Below are positions 37,488 through 46,728 of a DNA stretch of 47,034 nucleotides, piece by piece; within the stretch, counting starts at the first letter, position 1; every line of letters begins with the position of its first letter. Made by a program: the position numbers and the translations under genes. The stretch covers positions 1 through 47,034 of the forward strand of contig NZ_JAKRGH010000034.1 of the NCBI RefSeq assembly GCF_022347565.1, given 5' to 3'. The notes under the pieces were generated by a model. That model did not search any database and was not told the DNA's origin. It saw only the letters and a list, made by a program, of their open reading frames with translations. This DNA is from Vibrio sp. Of7-15. Its GTDB lineage: Bacteria > Pseudomonadota > Gammaproteobacteria > Enterobacterales > Vibrionaceae.

Positions 37488-39368
37488 ATGAAGAATATGT
37501 CACTCAAAATGAAGCTGATCTCGTTGATTTTAGTTGCACTTGTTCTTATTTCTGCGGTGCTAACAAAAGTAGCAGAAAGCCAAATGAGAGAACAAAACAG
37601 TATTGCTATTCAATCAAGGCTTGATGGGGTTGCTGATGCGTCAATCCAAGGTATTGAACGCTGGTTAAACCTACAACGCAGTATTGTCAGTACAGTGACG
37701 GAATATTCAAGCCCGGAAGACAGATCCAAGGCACTCAAGCAAGCAGAATTAAGCGGCAAATTTGATTTGGTGTATATCGGTACACCTAGTGGTGAGATGA
37801 TCCGTTCAACACCGAGGCCGCGTAAGGGGTATGACCCACGGGTCAGGCCTTGGTATAAGGCGGCCGTGGCTGCGTCAGACATAGTATTATCACCCGCTTA
37901 TGTCGATGCAGTAACCAACGAGCTTGTGATCACTTTGGCAAAAGCGTTTCAAAAAGCCGGGAGCTTAGCGGGAGTGGTAGGAGGAGACGTTTCTATTGCT
38001 CAGCTGATTGAAGACATAAATACCTTAGAAGTGGGTGAAAAAGGCCAAGCGATTTTATTGGAGTCTGATGGTCGTATCATTGCTTACCCTAACCAGAATT
38101 TGTTGCTGAAAAGTGCCACGGACATTTCTCCGGCATTAACGTTATCGAGAATCGAGCATTTAATGCAAACTGGGGACTACGAACCCATCGAGATCCAAGG
38201 CACAGAGAAATACATTTATTTTGAACCTGTCAACAGCGCTAATTGGATACTGGGTATCATCTTAGATAAAGAAACGGAAACGGAAGCAAATGATCTTCTG
38301 CTGACGAGTTTTTTATTAACTTCGGTTGGATTAACCATCGTGGTGGTGTTAATCGCGGCTTACTTAGTGGCCTTTTTAATGCGAGATTTACTGCGAGTGT
38401 CTAGTGCTCTAGAAGAAATTGCCAGTGGGGGCGGGGATCTGACACGGCGTATTACACCGAATGCCAATGATGAAGTAGGCATGTTAGCGACAAACTTTAA
38501 TCTGTTCGTGGAAAGCTTACATGGTATTTTGGTTAAATTGAGTGACATTTCTCAGCAGCTGATGGCGCAATCTAATAAGGCGGCACAAGCGGCACGGGAC
38601 AATAGTCAATCGGTGACTCGGCAATTAGATGAAATTAACATGGTTGCCACTGCGGTAACAGAAATGTCTTCGGCGACACGAGAAATTGCCGATAATGCCG
38701 ATCATACGGCAAAAAACTCGGAAGACACCTTATCGCTAAGTCAAAATGGTTCTAAACAGGTTGCGCAAAGCCAAGATTCCATCAATTCACTGGCCACAGA
38801 AGTCAATTCAGCCAAACAAGTGATCGAAGAGTTAAACACCCATGCACAAAGTATTAACTCGATCATTTCTGCCATTCAAGGTATTGCCGAGCAAACGAAC
38901 TTACTGGCATTGAATGCGGCCATTGAGGCTGCGCGGGCAGGAGAAACTGGGCGGGGGTTTGCGGTTGTGGCGGATGAGGTTCGAGTTCTGTCTCAACGTA
39001 CCCACGATTCTACCCAAGAGATCCAAAGTACCATTGAAACCTTGCAAGCAACCACTCAACGTGCCGTAAACATTATGCTAGAAAGCGGCAAAATGACGGA
39101 AACCAGTGTGAACGATGCGGAGTCGGCCAGCGTTAGCTTAGATCAAATCAACACTTCTGTGCGTCAGATCAGTGATATGGCCGTTCAAATTGCCTCGGCA
39201 GCGGAAGAGCAGACGTCAGTGACTTCGGAGATCAGCCGCAACACAGAAGAAATACGAGAAGTAGCTAATACTTTGGTGAGTGAGTCGGAACTGGCAGCAG
39301 ATGCGGCCAGTGACTTAAACACCTTAGCTCAAGAGCTTGAAACAGAAGTGAAACGGTTTATTTTATAG
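37488..39368 (+). CDS. Methyl-accepting chemotaxis protein with amino-acid-type dCache domain
   Basis: 626 residues. TM1 (about 9-26), a periplasmic dCache_1 sensor (about 33-270), TM2 (about 275-298), HAMP (about 300-350), then a cytoplasmic signalling domain with the tip [20 protein letters not shown]. The sensor contains Y115, R120, W122, Y123, Y138 and D167 in the same order and spacing as the amino-acid-binding residues of PctA (121, 126, 128, 129, 144, 173). It therefore probably senses amino acids and signals to CheA/CheW. No C-terminal CheR-binding pentapeptide is seen. GAAGGTAGATA precedes the ATG. Confidence 0.95.
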   Translation: MKNMSLKMKLISLILVALVLISAVLTKVAESQMREQNSIAIQSRLDGVADASIQGIERWLNLQRSIVSTVTEYSSPEDRSKALKQAELSGKFDLVYIGTPSGEMIRSTPRPRKGYDPRVRPWYKAAVAASDIVLSPAYVDAVTNELVITLAKAFQKAGSLAGVVGGDVSIAQLIEDINTLEVGEKGQAILLESDGRIIAYPNQNLLLKSATDISPALTLSRIEHLMQTGDYEPIEIQGTEKYIYFEPVNSANWILGIILDKETETEANDLLLTSFLLTSVGLTIVVVLIAAYLVAFLMRDLLRVSSALEEIASGGGDLTRRITPNANDEVGMLATNFNLFVESLHGILVKLSDISQQLMAQSNKAAQAARDNSQSVTRQLDEINMVATAVTEMSSATREIADNADHTAKNSEDTLSLSQNGSKQVAQSQDSINSLATEVNSAKQVIEELNTHAQSINSIISAIQGIAEQTNLLALNAAIEAARAGETGRGFAVVADEVRVLSQRTHDSTQEIQSTIETLQATTQRAVNIMLESGKMTETSVNDAESASVSLDQINTSVRQISDMAVQIASAAEEQTSVTSEISRNTEEIREVANTLVSESELAADAASDLNTLAQELETEVKRFIL

Positions 39369-39402
39369 GCGGTGTTTTGTGTTTGTATAAGTAAAGAAGC
39401 CT

Positions 39403-39432
39403 GCGGTGTCGGTAGATATTATCCGACACCGC
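39403..39432. terminator. Strong hairpin between convergent genes
   Basis: Perfect 10-bp GC-rich stem GCGGTGTCGG (39,403-39,412) / CCGACACCGC (39,423-39,432), with a 10-base loop, between the chemoreceptor and DUF1460 stops. There is no clean T-run after it on the plus strand; on the minus strand it is followed by AGGCTTCTTTAC. Probably terminates both genes. Confidence 0.6.
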
Positions 39433-39438
39433 CTCGCG

Positions 39439-40212
39439 TTACGCCATGCTTCTGAATACCATAATTCCTGGTGTTGATTTTACGTATTCTAAGAAAGGCG
39501 AGTCTGTGACTTTCATGTCGGCTTTTTTAGAAGAAGCGTGGCGTAGCACTGGCCCTTCAGAGGTATTTAGGAAAATGCCAGTATGGGTTACATCTAGCCC
39601 GTCAATATTGGTATAAATACCTATGTAATCTCCAGTTTTTAAGTTGCTTAACATGGTTTCATCAATTCGATCGGATGGAATGTAATTAATTTTCCGTTTA
39701 GATACGGGCACTGATTGAATAAATTTTCCGCCACTTTTGCTGCGATTGATCTGTTTGACAGTACTTTGGGCATCATCGCTGATCGTTTGGGTAATGTCTT
39801 CTACGGTATCGTCTGTGGTATGAACCCAGTCACTAAAGAAATGTCGGCGCTTAGAATAATCAATTTGGCCATCGATATACCTCACATCAATCAGCTTTTC
39901 GGTAAAAGCCATCATGGAATCTGATTGGCTTAGAGCTTCTACATAGTCTAAATAGGTAAAGCAATCAAGCGCGGTAAAATCGATCACCAACTCTTCAGGG
40001 TCGTGCTCAGAGCCAATTAACCGATTAGCCACATAGGGAGTGTCTAAAAATAATTGGGAAATATTTTTTATTCGGTCCCCTGTTTTTAGTGAAGAATCAG
40101 ACTTTATTATATCAATTAATTTATTTTCATTAATATTTCCTGTGGTTAAATTTGTTTTCGCAAATGCCATAGGCACAACGAATAATAGCAAGCAAGTTAA
40201 TTTATATTTCAT
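39439..40212 (-). CDS. DUF1460 family protein (NlpC/P60-like amidase fold), exported
   Basis: 257 residues with a signal peptide (MKYKLTCLLLFVVPMAFA-K). Family features are DTPYVANRLIG, the probable catalytic Cys in FTALDCFTYLDYVEAL, RRHFFSDWV, and the His in DVTHTGIFL followed by GPVLRHASS. DUF1460 proteins adopt a papain/NlpC-like fold, and at least one characterised relative cleaves peptidoglycan stem peptides as an N-acetylmuramoyl-L-alanine amidase or endopeptidase. Here it probably acts in the periplasm or outside the cell. It lies between a chemoreceptor and prtV, with AT-rich gaps on its upstream side. Confidence 0.85.
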   Translation of the reverse strand: MKYKLTCLLLFVVPMAFAKTNLTTGNINENKLIDIIKSDSSLKTGDRIKNISQLFLDTPYVANRLIGSEHDPEELVIDFTALDCFTYLDYVEALSQSDSMMAFTEKLIDVRYIDGQIDYSKRRHFFSDWVHTTDDTVEDITQTISDDAQSTVKQINRSKSGGKFIQSVPVSKRKINYIPSDRIDETMLSNLKTGDYIGIYTNIDGLDVTHTGIFLNTSEGPVLRHASSKKADMKVTDSPFLEYVKSTPGIMVFRSMA

Positions 40213-40570
40213 GATGTTATTCTTAGTTTTATTTTTGAGTTGAACTATAATATTTTAAAAATTAAATGCAATATGATTTATATTATGCTTTTTTGCTCAT
40301 AATATTTATTGTAAATGGCTATTTAAACTCAATTAAAATAAAGAATGTGTTTATTTTATTGAGGTTTTATATTTAATTAGTGTTATTTATAGATTATAAA
40401 TCATTCTTTATGGTTGAATTTATTAATTAATAATATAACTGGTTTTTTAATAAACGAGGGATACATTAGACTTTACTAATGATGTGGTTTGAATGAAGGG
40501 TATAGGTTGAATGAAGCGTATAGTTTGAGTGGTTGGCGTGTTTTAGATAAAAACATAGATAAAACATGAA
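40213..40570. other. AT-rich intergenic region
   Basis: About 360 bases between the DUF1460 start and the prtV terminator. Very AT-rich. I find no gene, repeat or defined operator; the DUF1460 promoter should be here. Confidence 0.5.
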
Positions 40571-40571
40571 C

Positions 40572-40601
40572 ATAAAAAGCGCCACAAAGAATGCGGCGCT
40601 G
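40572..40601 (-). terminator. Rho-independent terminator of prtV
   Basis: AGCGCC (40,578-40,583) and GGCGCT (40,595-40,600) form the stem; on the minus strand it is followed by TTTTATG. It lies about 30 bases past the prtV stop. Confidence 0.8.
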
Positions 40602-40632
40602 GATAGGTATTGATTAAGAGAATGAGTGTTAA

Positions 40633-43389
40633 TTATAAATCAACAATCATAGTTCGGGTAACCACAGCTCCTTTGTTGTCAATGACCTTCAATTTCACTT
40701 CATGTTTGCCATAGCTTGGGAAAATAGAAGTAAATGTACGGCCACGGCGAACTTTGCCATTCGGTAATGTCCACTCTGTGTCTACAATACGGCCATCTTC
40801 ATCAGAGCTGGTGGACCACATTGTCACCCAGCGACCAAGGTGAATGTATTTGGCATCTGCGGTTGGTAATACATTTGGCTCTTTGACTACAACAACTTGA
40901 GATTGTGAAGCCGTGCCACCTTTGTTGTCTGTGACAGTCAAGCCAACTTTGTAGCTGCCCGCTTTATCATAAGACCACGTTGGAGAAGCCTCGGTACTGG
41001 TAGCGCCGTTGCCAAAGTTCCAGTGGTAGCTCACAATGCTGCCGTCGGGATCGACACTGGAGTTAGCAGCGGTGGCAGTTAGCCCATCGACACTGATCGT
41101 GAAGTCAACATTAGGCAATAGGTTTTGCTCAGCGATTTTACTTAAGCGGATCACCCCATATTCATTGTCTGCACTTTGGTCGATAATATCGATGGCTAAG
41201 CCAAACTCTTCTAAGATGCGGCCAGAATCCGGCGCTTGTGGAGACGTGTAGTCTTCAGCATCAGAGAAGTGTGCGTTGGCGATCAGGCTAACATCTTCCA
41301 ATACATCGCCATCACGGTTTACTAAACGCATTGGTGCTTGGTCGGCTAAAGAGAACGCCGCATCACGGATTTGGTAACGAGTTTGAGCCGCCTCGCCACT
41401 GTTTTGCCAAATCATGGCATTTTGATCCGCATCCACAACGCCTAACCAACCTTTACCAGGGTGTTTACCAACCCAGTTATCTGTTAAAGACTCATCCACG
41501 TACCAAACAATTAGCCCTGGCTCAAAGGTCATCATTTGTCCCATGCGTTTGATGTTGGCAAGGCCCTCATCCACGTTATCATGACTACGCCATTGTAATA
41601 GGTAGTAATGTTCTGCTTCATGGAAACCATCGCTGCGTGTATAGCCATTCATAACAAAGCTATTGTTGGCTTCGGCATCGTCCAGTAAGGTGTTGTTTCC
41701 ATCAGCGTTAATCATCAGATTATCGGCGTAGAAGCCTTCCATCGCTAGGCCGCCATCCGTGACATAATCAAAAGACAGCTCGATTTCTTGGCCTGCCCAC
41801 TGAGACAGATCAAACTCGGCGTCTACCCAGCCTTTTGAGTCGCCTGCAATGGCTGGAACGAGCCCAGTATTGTTTGGATCGCTCATGGTTGTGATGTTGC
41901 CCGGGATTTGCTGGCCGTTAACCAACACACGAGCATAATCGTAATCCACTTCGATTTGATACCACGCCTTAAAGGTTAATGTGATCTTATCTCCAGCAGG
42001 AAGTGTCACCTTCTTCGTCATGCTGTTTTTCAGATCATCGCCTTTGTCGGAATAGAAAGAGTAGCTGCCTTCATACGGTTTTAGCCCTTCAATTTTCTTC
42101 AATGGTAAATCGACTTTTACCATGTTCGGGCGTGTATTGTCGGTGGTTTGGAATAAAGTGAACACGCGTGGGTTGTCTTCAAGATCATCAACGGACAATT
42201 GATCGTCGTTGATCCAGCGACCGCCAATGGATTTTTGAAGGTAGCTTTTCGCCCATGAACTAAACGCAGTAGGCTGTGTACCGCCAATGCGACCAGCCCA
42301 GCTCCCAGACGACATAATAGACCAGTAAGAAACGGCTTCGCCTTTACCTGTGTATTGTGTGTCGTATTCATCTGGTAGGCCTAAATCGTGACCATATTCA
42401 TGCGCACAAACCCCAGCTGCCGCATCGATAGGCTGAATGGTGTAATCAAACGCCGCATATTGACCATTAAATCGACCCGGAACCGTGCTGCTAGTACCAG
42501 ACAGTACGTGGTATTTGCCTAAGTTATAGCGGTGAGACCAAATGGCATCGGCACCTAACACACCACCGCCCGCTTCTTCACCAACCGAAGCGTGGAATAC
42601 CATAAGGTGATCGATCACGCCATCAGGTTCACGGAAATTGCCATCACCATCGTAATCGTATCGATCTTCAATATCGTAATCACTTAAATTGATATTCGGA
42701 TCATTAGCCAATTGATTTAACGCTTCACGAACCAGCTCTTGCGCGTTCATGTCGTTGTCGGTGCTCGGGGAGTTACCACCATAGAATGACGCGTTCTTTG
42801 AGGCGCGATACCAGCCCGCAGCTTGGCCTGCGACACTGTAACTTTCACCAGACTCATTTTCATAATACTGACGCATGGAGATCAGGTTTTCACCATTAGG
42901 GCCAGTGTAGCCAGAGTCGGAGAACAATAAGTCTTGATAATGCTCAGGTGAATAGTTGTCGTAGAGCATTTCGGTGTGCTCAGCAGTTAGCTTGTTGTTG
43001 TCCCAAGTTAAATCTGGGAAATCAACCAGCAGGGCAAGCACCTTGTCGGTTCTTTTTTGACCAATATCCAGCGCAAATACGCTGGCTTTATGCATGCCTT
43101 TTTCATGTTGGATCGCTTTAAGAATTTTAGCGCGATGTTCTAAGGCCTTTTTGCCAAATTGAGCGTCGCCTTTAAAGCCTGAGCGGATCTTCTTGTCTAA
43201 ATAGGTTTTAACCGCTAGGCGTTTTTGCTCGGCTGATGCTGAATCATCTAACTGCCCATTTCTGATCAACATTTCTGCAAGCTTATCTTCATTCACAACG
43301 CCTAGGTCAATGGGAGTTTGTGCATGTACTCCACTACTTAATAAGGCAAATATGGTTGAAGCAAGCAACGACTTCCTCATGGTTTTCAT
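40633..43389 (-). CDS. prtV: PrtV, secreted M6 metalloprotease (immune inhibitor A family)
   Basis: 918 residues, exactly the length I remember for V. cholerae PrtV, and similar throughout. Signal peptide to VHA-Q, then a propeptide (about 24-105). The M6 catalytic domain has the zinc motif HEYGH (330-334) within AHEYGHDLGLPDEYD. A jelly-roll-like region follows (about 430-560), and two C-terminal PKD domains (about 750-835 and 840-918; SYHWNFGNGATSTEASPTWSY is diagnostic). PrtV degrades extracellular host proteins and protects V. cholerae from grazers. AAGGAATAATA precedes the ATG. A small gene resembling its propeptide lies just upstream. Confidence 0.94.
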   Translation of the reverse strand: MKTMRKSLLASTIFALLSSGVHAQTPIDLGVVNEDKLAEMLIRNGQLDDSASAEQKRLAVKTYLDKKIRSGFKGDAQFGKKALEHRAKILKAIQHEKGMHKASVFALDIGQKRTDKVLALLVDFPDLTWDNNKLTAEHTEMLYDNYSPEHYQDLLFSDSGYTGPNGENLISMRQYYENESGESYSVAGQAAGWYRASKNASFYGGNSPSTDNDMNAQELVREALNQLANDPNINLSDYDIEDRYDYDGDGNFREPDGVIDHLMVFHASVGEEAGGGVLGADAIWSHRYNLGKYHVLSGTSSTVPGRFNGQYAAFDYTIQPIDAAAGVCAHEYGHDLGLPDEYDTQYTGKGEAVSYWSIMSSGSWAGRIGGTQPTAFSSWAKSYLQKSIGGRWINDDQLSVDDLEDNPRVFTLFQTTDNTRPNMVKVDLPLKKIEGLKPYEGSYSFYSDKGDDLKNSMTKKVTLPAGDKITLTFKAWYQIEVDYDYARVLVNGQQIPGNITTMSDPNNTGLVPAIAGDSKGWVDAEFDLSQWAGQEIELSFDYVTDGGLAMEGFYADNLMINADGNNTLLDDAEANNSFVMNGYTRSDGFHEAEHYYLLQWRSHDNVDEGLANIKRMGQMMTFEPGLIVWYVDESLTDNWVGKHPGKGWLGVVDADQNAMIWQNSGEAAQTRYQIRDAAFSLADQAPMRLVNRDGDVLEDVSLIANAHFSDAEDYTSPQAPDSGRILEEFGLAIDIIDQSADNEYGVIRLSKIAEQNLLPNVDFTISVDGLTATAANSSVDPDGSIVSYHWNFGNGATSTEASPTWSYDKAGSYKVGLTVTDNKGGTASQSQVVVVKEPNVLPTADAKYIHLGRWVTMWSTSSDEDGRIVDTEWTLPNGKVRRGRTFTSIFPSYGKHEVKLKVIDNKGAVVTRTMIVDL

Positions 43390-43464
43390 TATTATTCCTT
43401 TATATTTCTGTCTTCAAGGTGCCAACAATAACCGTCGAACGTATCTTCAACGGGGTGTAAAAAG

Positions 43465-43725
43465 TTATTTAGGCGAAATGCACGTTTCTATTTCTTTATT
43501 CGTCGTGGTGTGTTTCGTATTGCCTAGTTTTTTATTTGTTTCCGGTTTTACTTTCTTTTGCAGATATATTTTCAGAGCTTGTTGTTGCTCCTCATAATTT
43601 AATCCAGAGCAAATCACACCGCGTTCAATCAACGACTTTAGCAATTGCTCATCGTTCACATTTTGTTGCGATGCAAACACTGGCGTGGTTATCACTAGTG
43701 CGAAAAGTAATGTTCTTAGTATCAA
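43465..43725 (-). CDS. Small secreted protein resembling the PrtV propeptide
   Basis: 86 residues from a TTG (43,725) that has GAGAG nine to ten bases upstream; an in-frame GTG at 43,758 is the alternative and would add 11 residues. A signal peptide (ILRTLLFALVITTPVFA-S) is followed by NDEQLLKSLIERGV and KIYLQKKVKPE, which line up with NEDKLAEMLIRNGQ and KTYLDKKIRSG of the PrtV propeptide encoded 75 bases downstream. It stops about where the PrtV catalytic region would begin, ending in a Thr/Lys-rich tail. Either a propeptide-like inhibitor or chaperone of PrtV, or a relic of a duplicated protease gene. Confidence 0.65.
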   Translation of the reverse strand: MILRTLLFALVITTPVFASQQNVNDEQLLKSLIERGVICSGLNYEEQQQALKIYLQKKVKPETNKKLGNTKHTTTNKEIETCISPK

Positions 43726-43758
43726 AATAAGACATCTCTCGTAACCTTTGTGTAACAC

Positions 43759-44333
43759 AATGTATTTATAAATCTTGGTTTATGCAATAGGTTTAATTCT
43801 ATAAAAAATAATCATTTACTGAGATTTGGCCGTGGTTTTTTGAAGGTGTGTGGGCGTGTTTAATCTTTCTGTGTGATTTTTTATTCTTTTTTTTAGCATT
43901 AATTTTCACTGTGTTACTTGCTTAATTGTGAGATGGAGTTTTGAAATGTTTTGTTACATCCATTGGTTTTAAAGAGGGGATAGAGTGAGGGATAGGTTTG
44001 GTGAATGATGATTGTAGCTTATATTGTTATAACATAAGTTGAATATTGATAAATAAAACATTTAACTCAAAAATTGGTATTGAAGATTTCATAGAGAAGT
44101 TAAATAAATTAATGAAAATTGAACAAGCGTCAAAATAATTAAAAATAAAAAGAAGAAAAACGATATTATTAACTTGAATGTTAATTCTTAAATAGTAGTT
44201 TAATAAAAAACCGGTATTAAAAAGTGAGACTGCAAAGGGTTACTTTTTCGATTTCGGTATGCGCCGTTCAGCGATGCTGAGTGTAAGGAGTACGCTATGA
44301 GTAGGGACTAGGCTTCTCTGAAGCGTTTCGATA
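43759..44333. other. AT-rich intergenic region upstream of the prtV unit
   Basis: About 575 bases without a supportable gene. Very AT-rich with poly-A/T runs (44,050-44,170). It should hold the promoter for the small propeptide-like gene and prtV. An ATG at 44,297 with AAGGAG upstream opens only a four-codon frame. Confidence 0.5.
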
Positions 44334-44840
44334 TTATTTTAGCCACGATTGATAAACAGGATCGCTGTCTTTCATTTCTAGGTACAACCAAACCATTCGA
44401 TCGACAAACCACGCTTTTGTAACCATTAGCCACGCAACACTAAAGACCAGCGGCCAGATGTGCAAGCTGTATAAACCATAAAGCCAAATTGGTAGCCCGA
44501 GAACTTGCAATACAAGTAATACTTGGCAGGCGTTTGTATGATGGCTCGGCAGGCGTACCTTTTTTCGGTTGAGATAAATCCGCTCACCAAACGTACCCAT
44601 GGAGGCCCAGTTATAGGTTGAAGCCGGGGCATTGAACAGCCGAGGATTGAGCCAAACCCAAATAACCGACAGGAGGATTGGAATAAGCGCATACGTGCCA
44701 AGAAACTCTCTTGAGTAGAACGCTAAAGAGATGAATGGTAAAGCGGTAAATCGGGAGTAAACACTCCAAGGGCTTGAATGGCGCTGCCACGTGGCATCAT
44801 CCATCGACATGAGCCTTTCTGAAAATTTGAGTAAGTCCAT
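44334..44840 (-). CDS. DUF6653-like membrane protein
   Basis: 168 residues from the ATG at 44,840 (CTAAGAGACGAT upstream); the frame is open to 44,933, but the extra 31 residues are basic and unlike the family. Conserved-looking blocks are WQRHSSPWSVYSRF, YSREFLGTYALIPI, WVWLNPRLFNAPAS with NWASMGTFGERIYLNRK, and the C-terminal TKAWFVDRMVWLYLEMKD. These fit the DUF6653 pattern as I recall it. Four hydrophobic segments suggest an inner-membrane protein. No function is known, and there is no operon partner. Confidence 0.7.
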   Translation of the reverse strand: MDLLKFSERLMSMDDATWQRHSSPWSVYSRFTALPFISLAFYSREFLGTYALIPILLSVIWVWLNPRLFNAPASTYNWASMGTFGERIYLNRKKVRLPSHHTNACQVLLVLQVLGLPIWLYGLYSLHIWPLVFSVAWLMVTKAWFVDRMVWLYLEMKDSDPVYQSWLK

Positions 44841-45030
44841 ATCGTCTCTTAGGGCTTTAATGATGGGGGCTGGCTTATTTCTTTGTTCTTTATTTCTTGC
44901 TTTTAAAGTGAAATACGTAAGAGATCTCACCAATATTACTGCTAATAGTAGCCCAAATCACGGAACCTGAATTGCTTTATCATGGTTTATTATTGAGACG
45001 ATAAGTTTTTTGGAAGCGCATATTTCTCTT

Positions 45031-45061
45031 TAGGCTGTACGATGCTAAAACATACAGCCTA
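45031..45061. terminator. Hairpin after the zinc-ribbon protein gene
   Basis: Perfect 9-bp stem TAGGCTGTA (45,031-45,039) / TACAGCCTA (45,053-45,061), loop 13 bases. It lies beyond the stop of the 45,084 gene. T-runs are poor on the minus strand (AAAGAG) and delayed on the plus strand, so termination is only probable. Confidence 0.45.
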
Positions 45062-45083
45062 AATGTTATTTTTTATAAAATTT

Positions 45084-45461
45084 TTAAGCTTTCACTAAAG
45101 AACTTGCATCGGAAACGGCTTCTAGCTCTAAATCAACACTTTCTTTATAGTATGTACGCTTTAATATTTGTCTCGCGGCATAAATAACAATGAGAGCGAC
45201 GGGAGCGAAGGTATAAGAAACAATAAACATGATGCACAGTATGAATGCCAAACTACAGACAATAAACTGTTTGATTCCCCAAAAAACATTTTCTTTTTTT
45301 TCTGCTTTTAGCAGTTCAAGTTGCTCTGAATCACTGCGAAGTTGCAGATCTTCGCCACACTGGCAGGTGATCACTTGGTGGTCAACAATGGTTTCAATAT
45401 CAGATTCCGAAAGTATTTCTAGTTTTTTGCACTTGGGGCAAACGTATTTAAACATGTTCAT
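45084..45461 (-). CDS. Zinc-ribbon two-span membrane protein, copy A
   Basis: 125 residues. An N-terminal zinc ribbon is formed by CPKC (residues 8-11 from this ATG) and CQCG (about 34-37), followed by a charged stretch and two membrane segments (about residues 62-83 and 85-100), then an acidic tail. Start codon choice is uncertain (TTG 45,464, ATG 45,461 or ATG 45,455), with no strong ribosome site. About 60% identical by eye to the protein at 45,906-46,271; the two arose by tandem duplication. No family recognised; a membrane-tethered metal- or nucleic-acid-binding role is only a guess. Confidence 0.7.
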   Translation of the reverse strand: MNMFKYVCPKCKKLEILSESDIETIVDHQVITCQCGEDLQLRSDSEQLELLKAEKKENVFWGIKQFIVCSLAFILCIMFIVSYTFAPVALIVIYAARQILKRTYYKESVDLELEAVSDASSLVKA

Positions 45462-45790
45462 CAAAAATATCGCTTTTTATTATTAGAAAAGAAATGATTA
45501 CTTCCTGTCTACCGCCATTATTGTTTGATTCAGAGTATTTTAATCAAACAATAATGGTGGGTGAAGAAGAGATACGGAGTATATTGGTTAGCCACTGTTA
45601 TTGGAACCCAAATAGCCACAACCACACAAATTAACTAGGGAAATAGTGATATTTATTAGCAAAAAACTCATATTAACAAGATAAGATACGTTGATTATAC
45701 GCGTTGATTTTTACGAGAGTAGGTGGTCTATTCTTACGGCTAATAATATTTACTTTTTCATTGGTTTTTATTCGTCATCTCTATATCCCC
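45084..45790. repeat. Tandem duplication, unit A
   Basis: The zinc-ribbon gene and about 330 bases upstream of it are duplicated at about 45,906-46,590. The offset is 810 at the gene start and about 800 further out. The best-conserved non-coding blocks are tcaaaaatatcgcttttta, aacccaaatagccacaacc and tgatatttattagcaaaaaa. Confidence 0.8.
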
Positions 45791-45880
45791 TTAAACAGGG
45801 TAAACCTGAACAATGATGCACTTATGACCTAAGCGGTGCGATATGCTCTTGCTCATAAGTCATGGCCTAAAATTTGCTGG

Positions 45881-45904
45881 CTTACGAAATAGCGTAAGTT
45901 TTTA
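45881..45904 (+). terminator. Small hairpin with T-run
   Basis: CTTACG (45,881-45,886) / CGTAAG (45,893-45,898), 6-base loop, followed by TTTTT on the plus strand. It abuts the stop of the minus-strand gene at 45,906, so it may simply end that gene in the other orientation or be a relic. Confidence 0.4.
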
Positions 45905-45905
45905 A

Positions 45906-46271
45906 TCACGAACCCATATCGGAAAGAGCTTCTAGTTCTAAATCAATACTTTCCTCATTGTATGGGCGTTTTAACACTTGCCCAGCAGTATAAGCAACGA
46001 GTATAGAGACGAGACCTAGGTTATACACAAAAATAAACATGACGCACAGTAAGAAAGCCAAACTATAGACTACCACTTGCTTGATTTTCCAAAAATCATT
46101 TTCTTTATTTTCTTCTCGTATCAAGGTAAGTTGCTCTGACTCACCGCAAAGCTGAAGATCTTCGCCACACTTGCAAGTAATCACTCGGTACTCAGCCATG
46201 GTTTTAATCTCTGACTCCGACAGTACTCTTAGCTTATTGCACTTGGGGCAAACGTATTTGAACATATTCAT
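45906..46271 (-). CDS. Zinc-ribbon two-span membrane protein, copy B
   Basis: 121 residues, paralogue of copy A. It keeps the zinc ribbon (CPKC and CKCG) and the two membrane spans (QVVVYSLAFLLCVMFIFVYN and a second short one), but is four residues shorter at the C-terminus, ending LELEALSDMGS. The upstream sequence around 46,265-46,315 is nearly identical to that of copy A (45,455-45,505), so both should be expressed in the same way. Confidence 0.7.
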   Translation of the reverse strand: MNMFKYVCPKCNKLRVLSESEIKTMAEYRVITCKCGEDLQLCGESEQLTLIREENKENDFWKIKQVVVYSLAFLLCVMFIFVYNLGLVSILVAYTAGQVLKRPYNEESIDLELEALSDMGS

Positions 46272-46590
46272 CAAAAATATCGCTTTTTATTATTAGAAAA
46301 GAAATGATTACTTCTGGGGTGTATCCTATTTTTTGACTAAAGCAGCTTGAATCAAAATAATAGTGGATCCCAAATCGGAGTATATTGATTAGTGGTTACC
46401 ATTGAAACCCAAATAGCCACAACCACACAAATCAACTAGGAAAAGAGTGATATTTATTAGCAAAAAACGCATATTAACAAGAGTAGATTCGCTGATTGTA
46501 CGCGTTGGTTTTTACGAAAGTGGCTGCTCTATTCTAATAATTAATAACATCTATTATTTTGTTGATTTTTATTTACTATCTCCATGTAAC
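45906..46590. repeat. Tandem duplication, unit B
   Basis: Second copy of the duplicated segment (see the unit at 45,084-45,790). Its outer edge runs into sequence that, on the minus strand, encodes the end of a possible small protein (GYMEIVNK), of which unit A keeps a decayed version. This suggests B is the original context and A the derived copy. Confidence 0.7.
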
Positions 46591-46717
46591 CCCAAATAAG
46601 GTAAGCTTTAGCGAAATAGTGATAATCACTGGGGGTTAAGTCATTATCACTATGTAATTGGTTGGTTTTTTTATATTCATTTCCGATAAAATATCCCCTC
46701 TTAATTTCGTATAACAC
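46541..46717 (-). CDS. Possible small hypothetical protein
   Basis: An open frame of about 58 residues from a GTG (46,717): soluble, Tyr/Asn/Lys-rich (FIGNEYKKTNQLHSDNDL, then YHYFAKAYLIWGYMEIV). No ribosome binding site is visible, and the frame extends upstream into the oppositely encoded gene at 46,729. It lies over the duplication edge. Could be a real short gene, the 3' end of a decayed one, or chance. Confidence 0.25.
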   Translation of the reverse strand: MLYEIKRGYFIGNEYKKTNQLHSDNDLTPSDYHYFAKAYLIWGYMEIVNKNQQNNRCY

Positions 46718-46728
46718 AGGTAGTATTT

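Noticed and set aside
41331-41552. 73-codon plus-strand open frame within prtV
   Set aside because: Antisense shadow of a long conserved protease gene.
44297-44311. AAGGAG followed by ATG suggesting a gene start
   Set aside because: The frame ends after four codons; at most a relic or chance.
45812-45870. ACTTATGA...TCATAAGT inverted repeat considered as an attC or IS end
   Set aside because: No core GTTRRRY, no second end and no adjacent element; likely chance in AT-rich DNA.
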